64,000 nt of DNA from Streptosporangium sp. NBC_01756 (GTDB lineage Bacteria > Actinomycetota > Actinomycetes > Streptosporangiales > Streptosporangiaceae). The notes beneath the pieces are model-generated. The model saw only the letters and a program-made list of their open reading frames with translations. It made no database searches and was not told the origin of the DNA. Below, piece after piece: positions 51,196 through 60,029 of this stretch. Location of the stretch: the NCBI RefSeq assembly GCF_035917975.1, contig NZ_CP109130.1:7936001-8000000 (forward strand), in the 5' to 3' direction. The first letter of the stretch is position 1; every line of letters starts with the position of its first letter. The position numbers and the translations under genes are program-made.

Positions 51196-52538
51196 GGCCC
51201 CTGGAGGACATCCGGATCGTCGCGGTCGAGCAGTACGGCGCGGGCCCCTTCGGCAGCCTGCACCTCGCCGACCTCGGCGCCGAGGTCATCAAGATCGAGG
51301 ACCCGTCGACCGGCGGTGACGTCGGGCGTTACGTCCCGCCGTACGCGGAGGGAGAGGACTCGCTGTTCTTCGAGACGTTCAACCGCAACAAGAAGTCCCT
51401 CTCGCTCGACCTGTCCACCGAGGCGGGGCGCACCGTCTTCGAGGACCTGGTCCGCGTGTCGGACGCGGTCCACTCCAACCTGCGCGGCGACGTCCCGGCG
51501 AAGATGCGCGTCACCTACGACGACCTGCGCCACCTGAACCCGCGGATCGTCTGCTGCTCCCTCACCGGTTTCGGCATGACGGGCCCGCGCTCCGCCGAAC
51601 CCGGCTACGACTACATCCTGCAGGGCCTGGCGGGCTGGATGGAGCTGACCGGAGAGCCCGACGGCCCGCCCGCGAAGTCCGGCCTGTCGCTGGTCGACTT
51701 CTCCGGCGGCCTGGTCGCCGCGGTCGCCCTCCTCGCCGGGGTCCACCGGGCCCGGCGAGACGGGGTGGGCTGCGACTGCGACCTCTCCCTCTACGACACC
51801 GCGATGTCCATGCTCACCTACGTCGGCACCTGGGCGCTGAACACCGACTTCCAGCCGCGCCGGATGCCGGGTTCGGCCCATCCGTCGCTGGTGCCCTTCC
51901 AGAACTTCCGCGCCGCCGACGGCTGGCTCGTGGTCGGCTGCGCCAAGGAGAAGTTCTGGCACCGCCTGGCCGCACTGCTCGACGCCGTGGGCCCCGCCAC
52001 CGTACGGCCGGGCACCGGCCCGGCCTCCTCCGGTCCGACCGGTCTCGGCCCGGCTTTCTCCGATCCGATGAGTCCAGAGTCGACCGGTCCCGGACAGGCC
52101 GGTCCGGATCCGGAGTCCGCCCCGGCGCATCCGCTGGCCGGGGATCCGCGGTTCGCCACCTTCGCCGACCGGCGGCGGAACGCCGCGGAGCTGCTGCCGC
52201 GCCTGGATGCCGTCTTCGTGACGAGGACCGTCGCCGAATGGCTGGCGGACCTGCGCCCGCTCGGCATCCCGTGCGGTCCCGTCAACGACGTCCGGCAGGC
52301 GCTCGCCGAGGAGCACACCGCGGCGAGGTCGCTGGTCGTCACAGCCGAGCACGGGCGTTTCGGGACCGTGCGCCAGCTCGCGTCACCGGTCCGGGTGGGC
52401 CCCGGCACCCCGGCCTACCGGCGGGCACCGTACCGGGGCGAGCACTTCGACGAGATCGTCCACGGCCTGCTCGGCTACCCGCCGGAGCAGGCGAGGCGCC
52501 TGGCCGCCGCCGGGGCCTTCGGCGAGGAACGCATGTGA
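51192..52538 (+). CDS. CaiB/BaiF-type CoA transferase
   Basis: This 448-residue class III CoA transferase moves CoA between acids through an aspartyl intermediate. It has LADLGAEVIKIEDPSTGGD, NRNKKSLSLDLSTEAGR, GYDYILQGLAGWM and the catalytic Asp in SLVDFSGGLVAAV. A low-complexity insertion (GPASSGPTGLGPAFSDP) lies near residue 275-310. It probably activates an acid made by ring opening. It overlaps both neighbours by 4 nt. Confidence 0.92.
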   Translation: MRPLEDIRIVAVEQYGAGPFGSLHLADLGAEVIKIEDPSTGGDVGRYVPPYAEGEDSLFFETFNRNKKSLSLDLSTEAGRTVFEDLVRVSDAVHSNLRGDVPAKMRVTYDDLRHLNPRIVCCSLTGFGMTGPRSAEPGYDYILQGLAGWMELTGEPDGPPAKSGLSLVDFSGGLVAAVALLAGVHRARRDGVGCDCDLSLYDTAMSMLTYVGTWALNTDFQPRRMPGSAHPSLVPFQNFRAADGWLVVGCAKEKFWHRLAALLDAVGPATVRPGTGPASSGPTGLGPAFSDPMSPESTGPGQAGPDPESAPAHPLAGDPRFATFADRRRNAAELLPRLDAVFVTRTVAEWLADLRPLGIPCGPVNDVRQALAEEHTAARSLVVTAEHGRFGTVRQLASPVRVGPGTPAYRRAPYRGEHFDEIVHGLLGYPPEQARRLAAAGAFGEERM

Positions 52539-53839
52539 CGGCGGCCGAGAGACTGGTCGCCTGGGCCTGGAGTCTGCGGCTCGGCGACGTGCCCGCCGCC
52601 GCCCGCCAGGCGGCCACCCGGCATCTGCTCGACGGTTACGCCTGCGCCGTCGCCGCCGTGCGCCACACCGCCGCCCTCCCGGCGGTGACGGTGGCCCGGG
52701 AGGCGGGCGGCCCTCCCGAGGCCACCGTGATCGCCTCGGCGGGCGGGCGGATCGGCGCGCCCGCCGCGGCGTTCGCCAACGGGGTGCTCGTGCACGCGCT
52801 GGACTTCGACGACACGCACGCCGGTGGGCTCGTGCACGCGACCGCGCCCGTCCTGCCGGTCGCGCTGGCGGTCGGGGAGGAGGTCGGGGCCCGCGGGGCG
52901 GAGGTGCTCGTCGCGGCGCTCGCCGGGTACGAGGCGATCTGCCGCCTCGGCGCCGCCGTACCCCACGGCTTCCACGCGCGTGGCCTGCACGCCACCTCCG
53001 TCTGCGGGACGTTCGCCGCCGCCGTCGTCGCCTCCCGCCTGTACGGCCTGAGCGAGGCTGCGGCCGTGCACTCCCTGGGGATCGCGGGCAGCCAGGCGGG
53101 CGGGCTGCTGGAGTTCCTCAACACCGGGGGCTCGACCAAGCAGCTCCACCCCGGGTTCGCCGCCCAGGCGGGCATCACCGCCGCCCGGCTCGCCCGTGCC
53201 GGGGCGACCGGACCGCCGGGCGTGCTCGACGGCGGATACGGCCTCTACGCCGCCCTCCTCGGCAGGCCCGGCCTCGACCCCTTCCCGGACCTGGGGGAGC
53301 GCTGGGAGGTCACCCGGATCACGGTCAAGCCGTACCCGGCCTGCCAGCTCGTGCATGCCGCCCTCGACGCCGCGCGGCTGCTGCCTCCCGGCGCGGCGGC
53401 CGGGCCACTGGTCGTGGAGACCCATCCCGATGCCGCCCCGATCGTCTGCGGACCAGGAAAGGAACATCCGGCCACGCCCTACCAGGCGAAGTTCAGCCTG
53501 CCGTGGAGTGTGGCCGCCATGATCATCGACGGGGAGGTCACCGCCGCGACCTACCACCGCGTCGACCGGCCCGACGTGCTCGACCTGGCCGCCCGGATCG
53601 GGACACGCGTCGCCGGCTCCGGGGGAGTGGCCGCCGACCAGCCCTGCCGGATCCTCGATGCGACGGGCGCCGTGCTCGCCGAGGTCCCCCGCAGCTCGGG
53701 CGGGCCCGACGACCCCGGCAGGGACGGGCTCGTCCGCCGCAAGGCCCTCGCCAACGGCGCCTCCCCGGAGCTCGTCTCCGCTTTCACCGACCTCGCGGAC
53801 CTGCCGGACCTGGCGGGAGTGACAGGAGGATCAAGATGA
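52535..53839 (+). CDS. MmgE/PrpD-family protein (2-methylcitrate dehydratase-like), copy 1
   Basis: The 434-residue protein belongs to the MmgE/PrpD family: NGVLVHALDFDDTHAGGLVH, HATSVCGTFAAAVVASRLYGL, GIAGSQAGGLLEFLNTGGSTKQLHPGF-type and KPYPACQLVHAALDAA. Members are dehydratases, decarboxylases (as in itaconate synthase) or epimerases of tricarboxylic or polar acids. A GTG at 52535 overlaps the CoA transferase stop. A distant paralogue lies at 57703. Confidence 0.88.
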   Translation: MTAAERLVAWAWSLRLGDVPAAARQAATRHLLDGYACAVAAVRHTAALPAVTVAREAGGPPEATVIASAGGRIGAPAAAFANGVLVHALDFDDTHAGGLVHATAPVLPVALAVGEEVGARGAEVLVAALAGYEAICRLGAAVPHGFHARGLHATSVCGTFAAAVVASRLYGLSEAAAVHSLGIAGSQAGGLLEFLNTGGSTKQLHPGFAAQAGITAARLARAGATGPPGVLDGGYGLYAALLGRPGLDPFPDLGERWEVTRITVKPYPACQLVHAALDAARLLPPGAAAGPLVVETHPDAAPIVCGPGKEHPATPYQAKFSLPWSVAAMIIDGEVTAATYHRVDRPDVLDLAARIGTRVAGSGGVAADQPCRILDATGAVLAEVPRSSGGPDDPGRDGLVRRKALANGASPELVSAFTDLADLPDLAGVTGGSR

Positions 53840-54834
53840 GTGACCGGGTGATCCGTCTCCCCGCGCTGCCGGAGGGATATGCGACCGGCCCGCCGGAGGA
53901 GGTCGTCCACCTCACCGAATACGTGACACGCGAGGTCGATCGCGGAGAGCTGGCGGAGGCGCGCGACGCCTACCTGCGGGGGCGCCGGGTGCCGGTCTCG
54001 ACCGTCCCGGTGGAGGGGTTCCCGGGGACCGACGCCTCCTACGCGGTGGAGCCGACGCTCTCGCCGTACGGGAGCGAACTGGTGGAGACCGGGGCAGGGC
54101 CGGTGCGGGTCTCCGACGGCGTGGTCCACCTGCCCGGTCTGCTTCCCCCGCCCGGACAGGACTTCCAGCAGCAGTACCGCTCGTGCCTGGAACAGGCGGA
54201 CGCGGCCCTGCACGCGGTCGGGCTCGGCCTGGCCTCACTGGTGAGGACCGTCGACTACACCGCGACCGCGACCCGCACGGAGTATCCGCGCTGCGGGCGC
54301 CCGCGGAGGGAACTGCTGGGCGGGACCGGTGACGACGGCGATCCGGTGTTCCCCGGCGCGGCCGGAATCCTCGTCGACCACGCGGTACGGCCCGGCGTCA
54401 TGGTCTCCCTCGACGCCACGGCCTCCACAGAGCCGCTGCGCACGGTGAATCCGGGCTGGGGGCGCTACGCCACGCTCACCTACCGGCCGGGCGTGCTCGC
54501 CGGCCGGACGCTGTTCATGTCGGGCTTCGGCGCGCTCGACCCGGTGACCCAGAGTGCCGTCTTCCCCGGCGACCTGCTCGCTCAGGCCGAGTACGTCTAC
54601 ACCGCCATCCACCGGGTCCTGCGCGAGGCGGGGCTCGGCGGCGGCGACGTCGTCCGGCTCGTCGAGTACGTCACTCCTGGCGCGGTGGCCGGGTACGCCG
54701 CGCTCGCCGAGGTGCGCGACCGCTTCTTCGGACGGCCGGACGTCGCGCTGACCTCGGTCGTCTGCTCGGCACTGCTGCGGCCGGAGTTCCTCATCGAGGT
54801 CGTCCCCACGGCCGTCGCCGGAGGCGGGCGATGA
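53836..54834 (+). CDS. Tandem RidA-fold protein
   Basis: The 332-residue protein has two RidA/YjgF-like halves. The N-terminal half has VRVSDGVVHLPGLLPPP and QYRSCLEQADAALHAVG; the C-terminal half has LAGRTLFMSGFGALDP, AQAEYVYTAIHRVLREAG and LLRPEFLIEVVPTAV. RidA enzymes hydrolyse enamines or imines, so it may remove an amino group from an unsaturated intermediate. The start overlaps the upstream stop (ATGA). Confidence 0.85.
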   Translation: MSDRVIRLPALPEGYATGPPEEVVHLTEYVTREVDRGELAEARDAYLRGRRVPVSTVPVEGFPGTDASYAVEPTLSPYGSELVETGAGPVRVSDGVVHLPGLLPPPGQDFQQQYRSCLEQADAALHAVGLGLASLVRTVDYTATATRTEYPRCGRPRRELLGGTGDDGDPVFPGAAGILVDHAVRPGVMVSLDATASTEPLRTVNPGWGRYATLTYRPGVLAGRTLFMSGFGALDPVTQSAVFPGDLLAQAEYVYTAIHRVLREAGLGGGDVVRLVEYVTPGAVAGYAALAEVRDRFFGRPDVALTSVVCSALLRPEFLIEVVPTAVAGGGR

Positions 54835-56039
54835 GCGAACTCGTCGGGCGGGAACGCCGCTACACCGCGCCGGAGGAACTGGGCCGGGCGGCGATCAGAT
54901 ACTTCGCGCAGGCCGTCGGCGACGACAACCCCCTCTACACCGACGACGACCACGCCCGCGCGCACGGCTACGACGGTGTCGTCGCGCCGCCGACACTGAT
55001 CTGCGAGACGAACCAGTACACCGGCCTGCCACGGGATGAAGACGGCCACTCAGGACATTCTTGGCATTTTGTTCTTCCCGACACCCGCCTCGTCCGGGGC
55101 GGCAACTCCTACGAGTTCCACCGGCCCGTACGGCCCGGCGACATCGTCACCGCCCTCTGGCGGATCGAGGAGGTGACCGAACGCGTCAACGCCCGGGGCC
55201 AGGCGATGACCGTCGTCACCTCGGTCGCCCGCTACACCGACCAGCGCGGCGACCCGCTCGCCACGAACAAGGAGACACTCATCTACGTCCACCTCGCCGG
55301 GGGGTCGTCTGGGGGGTTGCTCGGGAAGTCGTCCGAGAGGTCGGCCAAGGGATCGTCTGAGGAGTCGCCCGGGGGGTCGCCAGGGGGGTTGCTCGGGAAG
55401 TCGTCCGAGGGATCGGCCAAGGGATCGTCTGAGGAGTCGCCCGGGAAACCGCCGGGAAGCTCTCCGGAAAGCGGCCGGGGAGCCGTCCGGGAAACGGCCG
55501 GGGCCCCGGAGCGGACCGCGCTCGCGCCCGAGATCGGTGCCGAGGTGCCCGCGTCCGAGATCAGTGCCACAGTGCCCGTGTCCGGGCTCGGTGCCGAAGT
55601 GCCCGTGTCCGAGCCCGATGCCGAGATATCCGCACCGGAGATCGGTGCCGAGGTGCCCGTGCTGGAGCGGCGCATCAAACCGGCCGACATGATCGCCTAT
55701 GCCGGGGCGACCTGGGACTGGTACCGCCTCCACTATGACCCAGCCTTCGCGGCGTCCAAGGGCCTGCCCGCCCCCGTCGTCGACGGTCAGCTGCTCGGCG
55801 CCCTCCTCGCCGAGCAGCTCCAGGACTGGCTCGGCCCCTCGGCCGTACTGGAGAAGCTGCACTTCCGCTTCGCGGCCATGGTCTTCGCGGGCGAGACCGT
55901 CCGCTGCACCGGCCGGGTCACCGCCGCCGGGGACGGCCACGTCGTCGTCGAGCAGCGCGTCGAGGTCGTGGGGGACGACCCGCGCGTCGCCGTACGCGTC
56001 GCCGGAGCGACCGTCCGGCTGAACGGGCCGCGGGCATGA
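54831..56039 (+). CDS. MaoC-like double hot-dog hydratase with repeat linker
   Basis: The 402-residue protein joins an N-terminal FAS1-type/MaoC-like hot dog (RYFAQAVGDDNPLYTDDDHA, YDGVVAPPTLICE) and a C-terminal one (IAYAGATWDWYRLHYD, GLPAPVVDGQLLGALLAEQL). The two together form one hydratase unit that adds water to an enoyl-CoA. Between them (about 160-280) is a low-complexity Gly/Ser/Glu linker with a 24-residue tandem repeat. It is coupled at both ends by ATGA. Confidence 0.87.
   Translation: MSELVGRERRYTAPEELGRAAIRYFAQAVGDDNPLYTDDDHARAHGYDGVVAPPTLICETNQYTGLPRDEDGHSGHSWHFVLPDTRLVRGGNSYEFHRPVRPGDIVTALWRIEEVTERVNARGQAMTVVTSVARYTDQRGDPLATNKETLIYVHLAGGSSGGLLGKSSERSAKGSSEESPGGSPGGLLGKSSEGSAKGSSEESPGKPPGSSPESGRGAVRETAGAPERTALAPEIGAEVPASEISATVPVSGLGAEVPVSEPDAEISAPEIGAEVPVLERRIKPADMIAYAGATWDWYRLHYDPAFAASKGLPAPVVDGQLLGALLAEQLQDWLGPSAVLEKLHFRFAAMVFAGETVRCTGRVTAAGDGHVVVEQRVEVVGDDPRVAVRVAGATVRLNGPRA
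55311..55454. repeat. 72-bp coding tandem repeat in the MaoC-like gene
   Basis: Two 72-bp copies beginning GGGGGGTTGCTCGGGAAGTC start at 55311 and 55383. Each encodes 24 residues of GLLGKSSE/SAKGSSEESPGG type. Confidence 0.9.
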
Positions 56040-57181
56040 GCGTCGCCGTCGTCGGGGTCGCCGAATCCGATCTGGGCGTCACCGGCAAATCGATCCTGCA
56101 TCTGCAGGCACAGGCCGTAACCCGGGCGCTCGACGACGCGGGGCTCACCGCGGCGGACGTCGACGGGCTGGCCACGGCTGGGGTGTCGAGGTTCCCGGCG
56201 ACACAGGTGGCCGAATACCTCGGCATCCGGCCCGCCTGGTCCGACTCGACGTCCGCCGGCGGCGCCGCCTTCGAGATGTACGTGGCCAGGGCCGCGCAGG
56301 CCATCGAGTCCGGCCAGTGCCGGACCGTGCTGATCTCCTACGGATCCGACCAGCGCAGCGCCCGCTCCCGCTCACTTGGCGGCGTCACCGATCCGCGCAC
56401 CCCGGACGCCCAGTTCGAGGCCCCCTACGGCCCGCTCTACCCGCTGTCGTACTACGCGATGGCCGCGCAGCGCTACCTGCACGTCCACGGTCACGGGCGC
56501 GAGCACCTCGCCGAGGTCGCCGTCGCCGCGCGGGAGTGGGCGCTGCGCAACCCGAAGGCGTTCCGCCACGGCGCCGGACCGCTCACCGCCGACGACGTCC
56601 TGAACTCGCCGATGATCTCGACGCCGCTGACGGCCGCCGACTGCTGCCTCGTCACCGACGGCGGCGGGGCGCTGCTCCTGACCTCGCTCGACCGGGCCCG
56701 CGACCTGCGCCGCAAGCCGGTCACCATCCTCGGCTACGGCGAGGCCACCACCAACCACGGCATGGCCCACGCCCCCGACCTGCTGTCGACCGGCGCGGCC
56801 GACTCGGGGCGGCGAGCCTTCGCGATGGCCGGGCTGACCCCCCGGGACGTGGACGTCGCCCAGATCTACGACTCGTTCACGATCACCGTGCTGCTCAGCC
56901 TGGAGGGCCTCGGCTTCTGCGGTCCCGGAGAGGCGGCGGCGTTCGTCCGCGACGTCGGGATCGGGCCGGGCGGCGGTCTGCCGCTCAACACCTCCGGAGG
57001 AGGCCTCTCCTACTGCCACCCCGGGATGCTCGGCCTGCTCCTCCTCGTCGAGGCGGTCCGCCAGCTCCGCGGCGAGTGCGGCGACCGCCAGGTGCCCGGC
57101 CGGCCCGAGATCGCGCTCGCGCACGGCACCGGCGGCGTCCTCTCCAGCCACGCGACCGTGCTCCTGGGGGTCGCGCGATGA
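56036..57181 (+). CDS. Thiolase-fold protein lacking the catalytic Cys (SCP-x/Ltp2-like)
   Basis: The 381-residue protein has a non-decarboxylating thiolase fold (AGLTAADVDGLATAGV, IYDSFTITVLLSLEGLGFC, GGGLSYCHPGMLGL). Its nucleophile position, normally CxSG, reads STSAGGAAFEM, so it cannot be a normal thiolase. Ltp2-type proteins with this change act as retro-aldolases together with a DUF35 partner. A DUF35 gene follows here, which supports side-chain or CoA-ester aldol cleavage as its role. Confidence 0.87.
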   Translation: MSVAVVGVAESDLGVTGKSILHLQAQAVTRALDDAGLTAADVDGLATAGVSRFPATQVAEYLGIRPAWSDSTSAGGAAFEMYVARAAQAIESGQCRTVLISYGSDQRSARSRSLGGVTDPRTPDAQFEAPYGPLYPLSYYAMAAQRYLHVHGHGREHLAEVAVAAREWALRNPKAFRHGAGPLTADDVLNSPMISTPLTAADCCLVTDGGGALLLTSLDRARDLRRKPVTILGYGEATTNHGMAHAPDLLSTGAADSGRRAFAMAGLTPRDVDVAQIYDSFTITVLLSLEGLGFCGPGEAAAFVRDVGIGPGGGLPLNTSGGGLSYCHPGMLGLLLLVEAVRQLRGECGDRQVPGRPEIALAHGTGGVLSSHATVLLGVAR

Positions 57182-57234
57182 CCTCCTCCCCACGGCTGAG
57201 ACCCGGGGTCTGCCCGCCCAGGGAGGTTCGATGA
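57178..57234 (+). CDS. 18-codon ORF bridging two coupled genes
   Basis: An ATG overlapping the thiolase stop (ATGA at 57178-57181) opens an 18-codon frame, MTSSPRLRPGVCPPREVR, whose TGA overlaps the ATG of the DUF35 gene. It fills the only gap in a run of genes otherwise joined by 4-nt overlaps and could pass ribosomes on by translational coupling. The peptide itself need not have a function. Confidence 0.35.
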   Translation: MTSSPRLRPGVCPPREVR

Positions 57235-57608
57235 CCGTCCCCTCCGACGAGGTCACCGGCCCCTGGTGGGACGGCACCCGGCAGGCCCGCCTCCTCCTCC
57301 AGCGGTGTACGGCGTGCGGGGGCCTCCAGCACTATCCGAGAGCGCTCTGCACCGCCTGCGGCTCGATGGACCTCGGTTTCACCGAGTCGTCCGGCCGTGG
57401 TGTCGTCGACTCCTTCACCGTCGTCCACCGCTCCGCCGATCCCGCCGTGGCGGTGCCGTACGTGGTGGCCAGGGTCCGGCTGGACGAGGGCCCCATCCTG
57501 CTGACGAATCTCGTCGGGGACGGTGAGTGGGCCTGCGGCCGGCGGGTACGCGTGGCCTGGCGGCCTCTCGCCGACGGCCGGCGGCTCCCGGTGTTCGAAA
57601 GGGAGTGA
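57231..57608 (+). CDS. DUF35 OB-fold/Zn-ribbon partner protein
   Basis: The 125-residue protein has the rubredoxin-like zinc ribbon (LLLQRCTACGGLQHYPRALCTACGS) and an acyl-CoA-associated OB fold (GRGVVDSFTVVHRSADPAVAVPYVVARVRLDEG). In steroid degradation DUF35 proteins pair with Ltp2-like aldolases; gene order suggests the same here with the upstream thiolase-like protein. GGGAGG lies just before the ATG. Confidence 0.9.
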   Translation: MTVPSDEVTGPWWDGTRQARLLLQRCTACGGLQHYPRALCTACGSMDLGFTESSGRGVVDSFTVVHRSADPAVAVPYVVARVRLDEGPILLTNLVGDGEWACGRRVRVAWRPLADGRRLPVFERE

Positions 57609-57702
57609 GACACCGCCGCACCCGGTGCCTGCCACGCGAGGACGCGGACGGTCCCGCTCCGGCTGGACCTCGACCCCGTACAGACCGGAAGGACATCCGC
57701 CC

Positions 57703-59121
57703 TCACACCGGCCCCTCACACCGAGGTCCTGCTGAGCGCTCTGCCGACGGGACCGACCAGAGACCGGCGGTGATCCGGCCGCTCTCCGGCAGGGCGCGTA
57801 CGGCCGCCGCCACCGTGTCCGTCTCCTCGGGCGTCAGGGCACGGGCGGCGTTCATCCGGAACTTGGTCTCCAGTTCGTCGGCGGACAGCGGATGCCCCGG
57901 CCCGCCGCGCGAGGAGTCGACGCGGTGCTCCAGCACCGCTCCGCCCCCCGTGGTCACCCGGACGACAGCCGCGAAGGCGGCAGGGAAGATCTCCGTGGCC
58001 CGTCCGTCGGGCACACACCGGACCCGGGCGGCCAACGCGAGCCGTACCGGATCCTGGTGGGCCCCGTCGGCGAAGTCGTCGAGCCCCACCCCGAGCCCCC
58101 CGCCGCCGGTCAGCGCCGTGGCGACGGCGAACGGCGCGGAGAACTTCGCGTGATAGGCCGACCGCGGCCGGATCTTCTCCTCGTACGGCTCGGCGACGGT
58201 GCGCAAGGTGGAGGCCGGGAGACCCACCTCGATCTCGGCGACGTCGTCCGGATCGAGCCCTCCCGCGCGTAGCGCGAGGGCGCAGTCGATCGCCGGATGG
58301 GTGAAATGGTTGACCGGATAGGGCTTGTAGACGGTCCGCAGCACCTCCCAGCGTGCCGGACCGTCGCCCCGCCACAGCCCCGCCAGCAGCGCGTCCTCGT
58401 CATAGCGGCCGTCGAGCCAGGCGCGGAAGAAGCCGAACCGGCCCTCCAGGACGGTCGGCGGCCCGGTCACCCCCGCGCGGGCCAGATCCGCCGCGACGAC
58501 CCCGCCGTGGGCCGCCCAGCCGCAGTGGATCCGCTTCACGGTCCCACCGGTGCGGTTCGCCTCCAGCAGCCCCGACCCCATGCTCGCGGCGATGCCGATC
58601 GCGTCGGCGACCCCCTCCGCGGGCAGCCCGTACAGCAGCGCGCACGCGGCGGCGGCGCCGAGCGTGCCGCAGATCGAGGTCGCGTGCTGACCGTTCTCGA
58701 AGAACAGCGAGTTGCCGATCTCAGGCAGGTAGGACGCCATGCCGAGCCGGTTGCAGATCTCGTCGCCCGCCGCCACCGCGGCCAGCAGGTCGCGGCCCGA
58801 CGCACCGGTCGCCTCGGCGACGGCGAGGGCGGCGGGCACGACCGACGCGCTCGGATGCAGGACCGACGGCAGGTGCGTGTCGTCGAAGTCGAGCGCGTGC
58901 GCGTACGTCCCCTGGATCAGCGCGACGCTCGGCGCGGCCCGCGAGCCGCCCCACGCGGTCACCGTCGCGGCGACGCGCCGGGCGACGTCCTCCGTGCTCC
59001 CGGCGAAGCCGTTGCCGAGGGTGTCCAGGACGCGGCCGACCACGTCGTCCCGCACCTCGGCGGGGACACCCCGGTCGCGGCAGGCGACCGCGAACTCGGC
59101 GAGCCGCCGCACCTGCGTCAC
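57703..59121 (-). CDS. MmgE/PrpD-family protein, copy 2
   Basis: The 472-residue protein is a second member of the family: QGTYAHALDFDDTHLPSVLHP, GQHATSICGTLGAAAACALLYGLP, ANRTGGTVKRIHCGWAAHGG and VYKPYPVNHFTHPAIDCALAL. It differs a lot from copy 1 and may act on another intermediate. The start overlaps the cyclase gene stop; it is transcribed with it from the S7 region. It is convergent with the DUF35 gene. Confidence 0.88.
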   Translation of the reverse strand: MTQVRRLAEFAVACRDRGVPAEVRDDVVGRVLDTLGNGFAGSTEDVARRVAATVTAWGGSRAAPSVALIQGTYAHALDFDDTHLPSVLHPSASVVPAALAVAEATGASGRDLLAAVAAGDEICNRLGMASYLPEIGNSLFFENGQHATSICGTLGAAAACALLYGLPAEGVADAIGIAASMGSGLLEANRTGGTVKRIHCGWAAHGGVVAADLARAGVTGPPTVLEGRFGFFRAWLDGRYDEDALLAGLWRGDGPARWEVLRTVYKPYPVNHFTHPAIDCALALRAGGLDPDDVAEIEVGLPASTLRTVAEPYEEKIRPRSAYHAKFSAPFAVATALTGGGGLGVGLDDFADGAHQDPVRLALAARVRCVPDGRATEIFPAAFAAVVRVTTGGGAVLEHRVDSSRGGPGHPLSADELETKFRMNAARALTPEETDTVAAAVRALPESGRITAGLWSVPSAERSAGPRCEGPV

Positions 59122-59927
59122 GGAAGCACCGCCAGAGGACGGACCGGGGACCCGGTGGCCCCGACGACGTTCAGCGGGTTGAGCACGAGCAGGAACTCGG
59201 TCACCCCGGTGTCCAGCAGCGCGTCGAGCCGCATCGTCTCGACGATGTTGATCCCCGACTCGACCAGCATGACGCGGTGGACCGGCAGGGTCGCGTGACC
59301 GCGTCCGGCGGCCACGTGCTCGAACGCGATCGTCTCACCGCCGACCACCCGCGGCCGGTGTGCGGCCAGCCAGCGTCCCGCCTCCTCACCGGGGCCGGGG
59401 GCCCCGCCGCTCACACCGACGAACTCCTCCCGCGACCGCCACAGCCGGGACCAGCCGGTCGCGACGAGTACGGCGTCGCCGGGCCGGATGGACACCTCGG
59501 CCGACGCCCTCTCCAGGTCCTCGACGGTGATCTCGTAGCCGGGGGCCAGCGTCGCGACGCCGTGCACCCGGGCCACGTCGAGGATCACGGCCCGACCGGC
59601 GTACGGGGGAAAGGCGTCGATGCCGAGCTCGGTGAACCCCTCGTTCCCCTGCAGGGCCCGTGCGTCGCGCGAGCCGTACAGCATGCCCTGCTGGGAGACG
59701 TGCGCGAGCGCGTCCACATGGGTGCCGACATGGCCGCCGGTCACGATGATCTCGTTGGCGGCCGAGCCGCCGTCGGCCCTGACGACGTCGCCGTGCCGCC
59801 GTTCCAGGGTCATCCGGAACGGGGGATGGTTGGGTGACTGAGGCATGCCCGTCCGCATCGGCTGGGACAGGTCCACCACCCGGGCCCCGTCGAAGAGTTC
59901 CCACACGTCCGCCGGCCAGTCGGGCAC
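59118..59927 (-). CDS. Cyclase-family metal hydrolase (kynurenine formamidase-like)
   Basis: The 269-residue protein has the cyclase-family metal motif GGHVGTHVDALAHV near residue 65 (HxGTHxDxxxH) and VVDLSQPMRTGMP near the start. Relatives include kynurenine formamidase, isatin hydrolase and other enzymes that hydrolyse cyclic or acyl amides. A ring-opening role on an imide or lactam would fit its place. It is divergent from the hydantoinase-like gene across operator S7. Confidence 0.88.
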   Translation of the reverse strand: MPDWPADVWELFDGARVVDLSQPMRTGMPQSPNHPPFRMTLERRHGDVVRADGGSAANEIIVTGGHVGTHVDALAHVSQQGMLYGSRDARALQGNEGFTELGIDAFPPYAGRAVILDVARVHGVATLAPGYEITVEDLERASAEVSIRPGDAVLVATGWSRLWRSREEFVGVSGGAPGPGEEAGRWLAAHRPRVVGGETIAFEHVAAGRGHATLPVHRVMLVESGINIVETMRLDALLDTGVTEFLLVLNPLNVVGATGSPVRPLAVLP

Positions 59928-59984
59928 GCCTGATCACACCCCTCTCACCTCTCACCGTGAGCCTACCGATGTCGCGACTCGTTT

Positions 59985-60010
59985 GGAAACGCCGTTGCAT
60001 TCTGCGAAAC
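59985..60010. promoter_or_regulatory. IclR-type operator S7
   Basis: GGAAAC-GCC-GTTGCA, then TTCTGCGAAAC, gives a full site with two changes in arm 2 and a second half-site. It lies between the divergent cyclase and amidohydrolase genes. Confidence 0.6.
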
Positions 60011-60029
60011 GGATCGGTAAGACTGGGGC

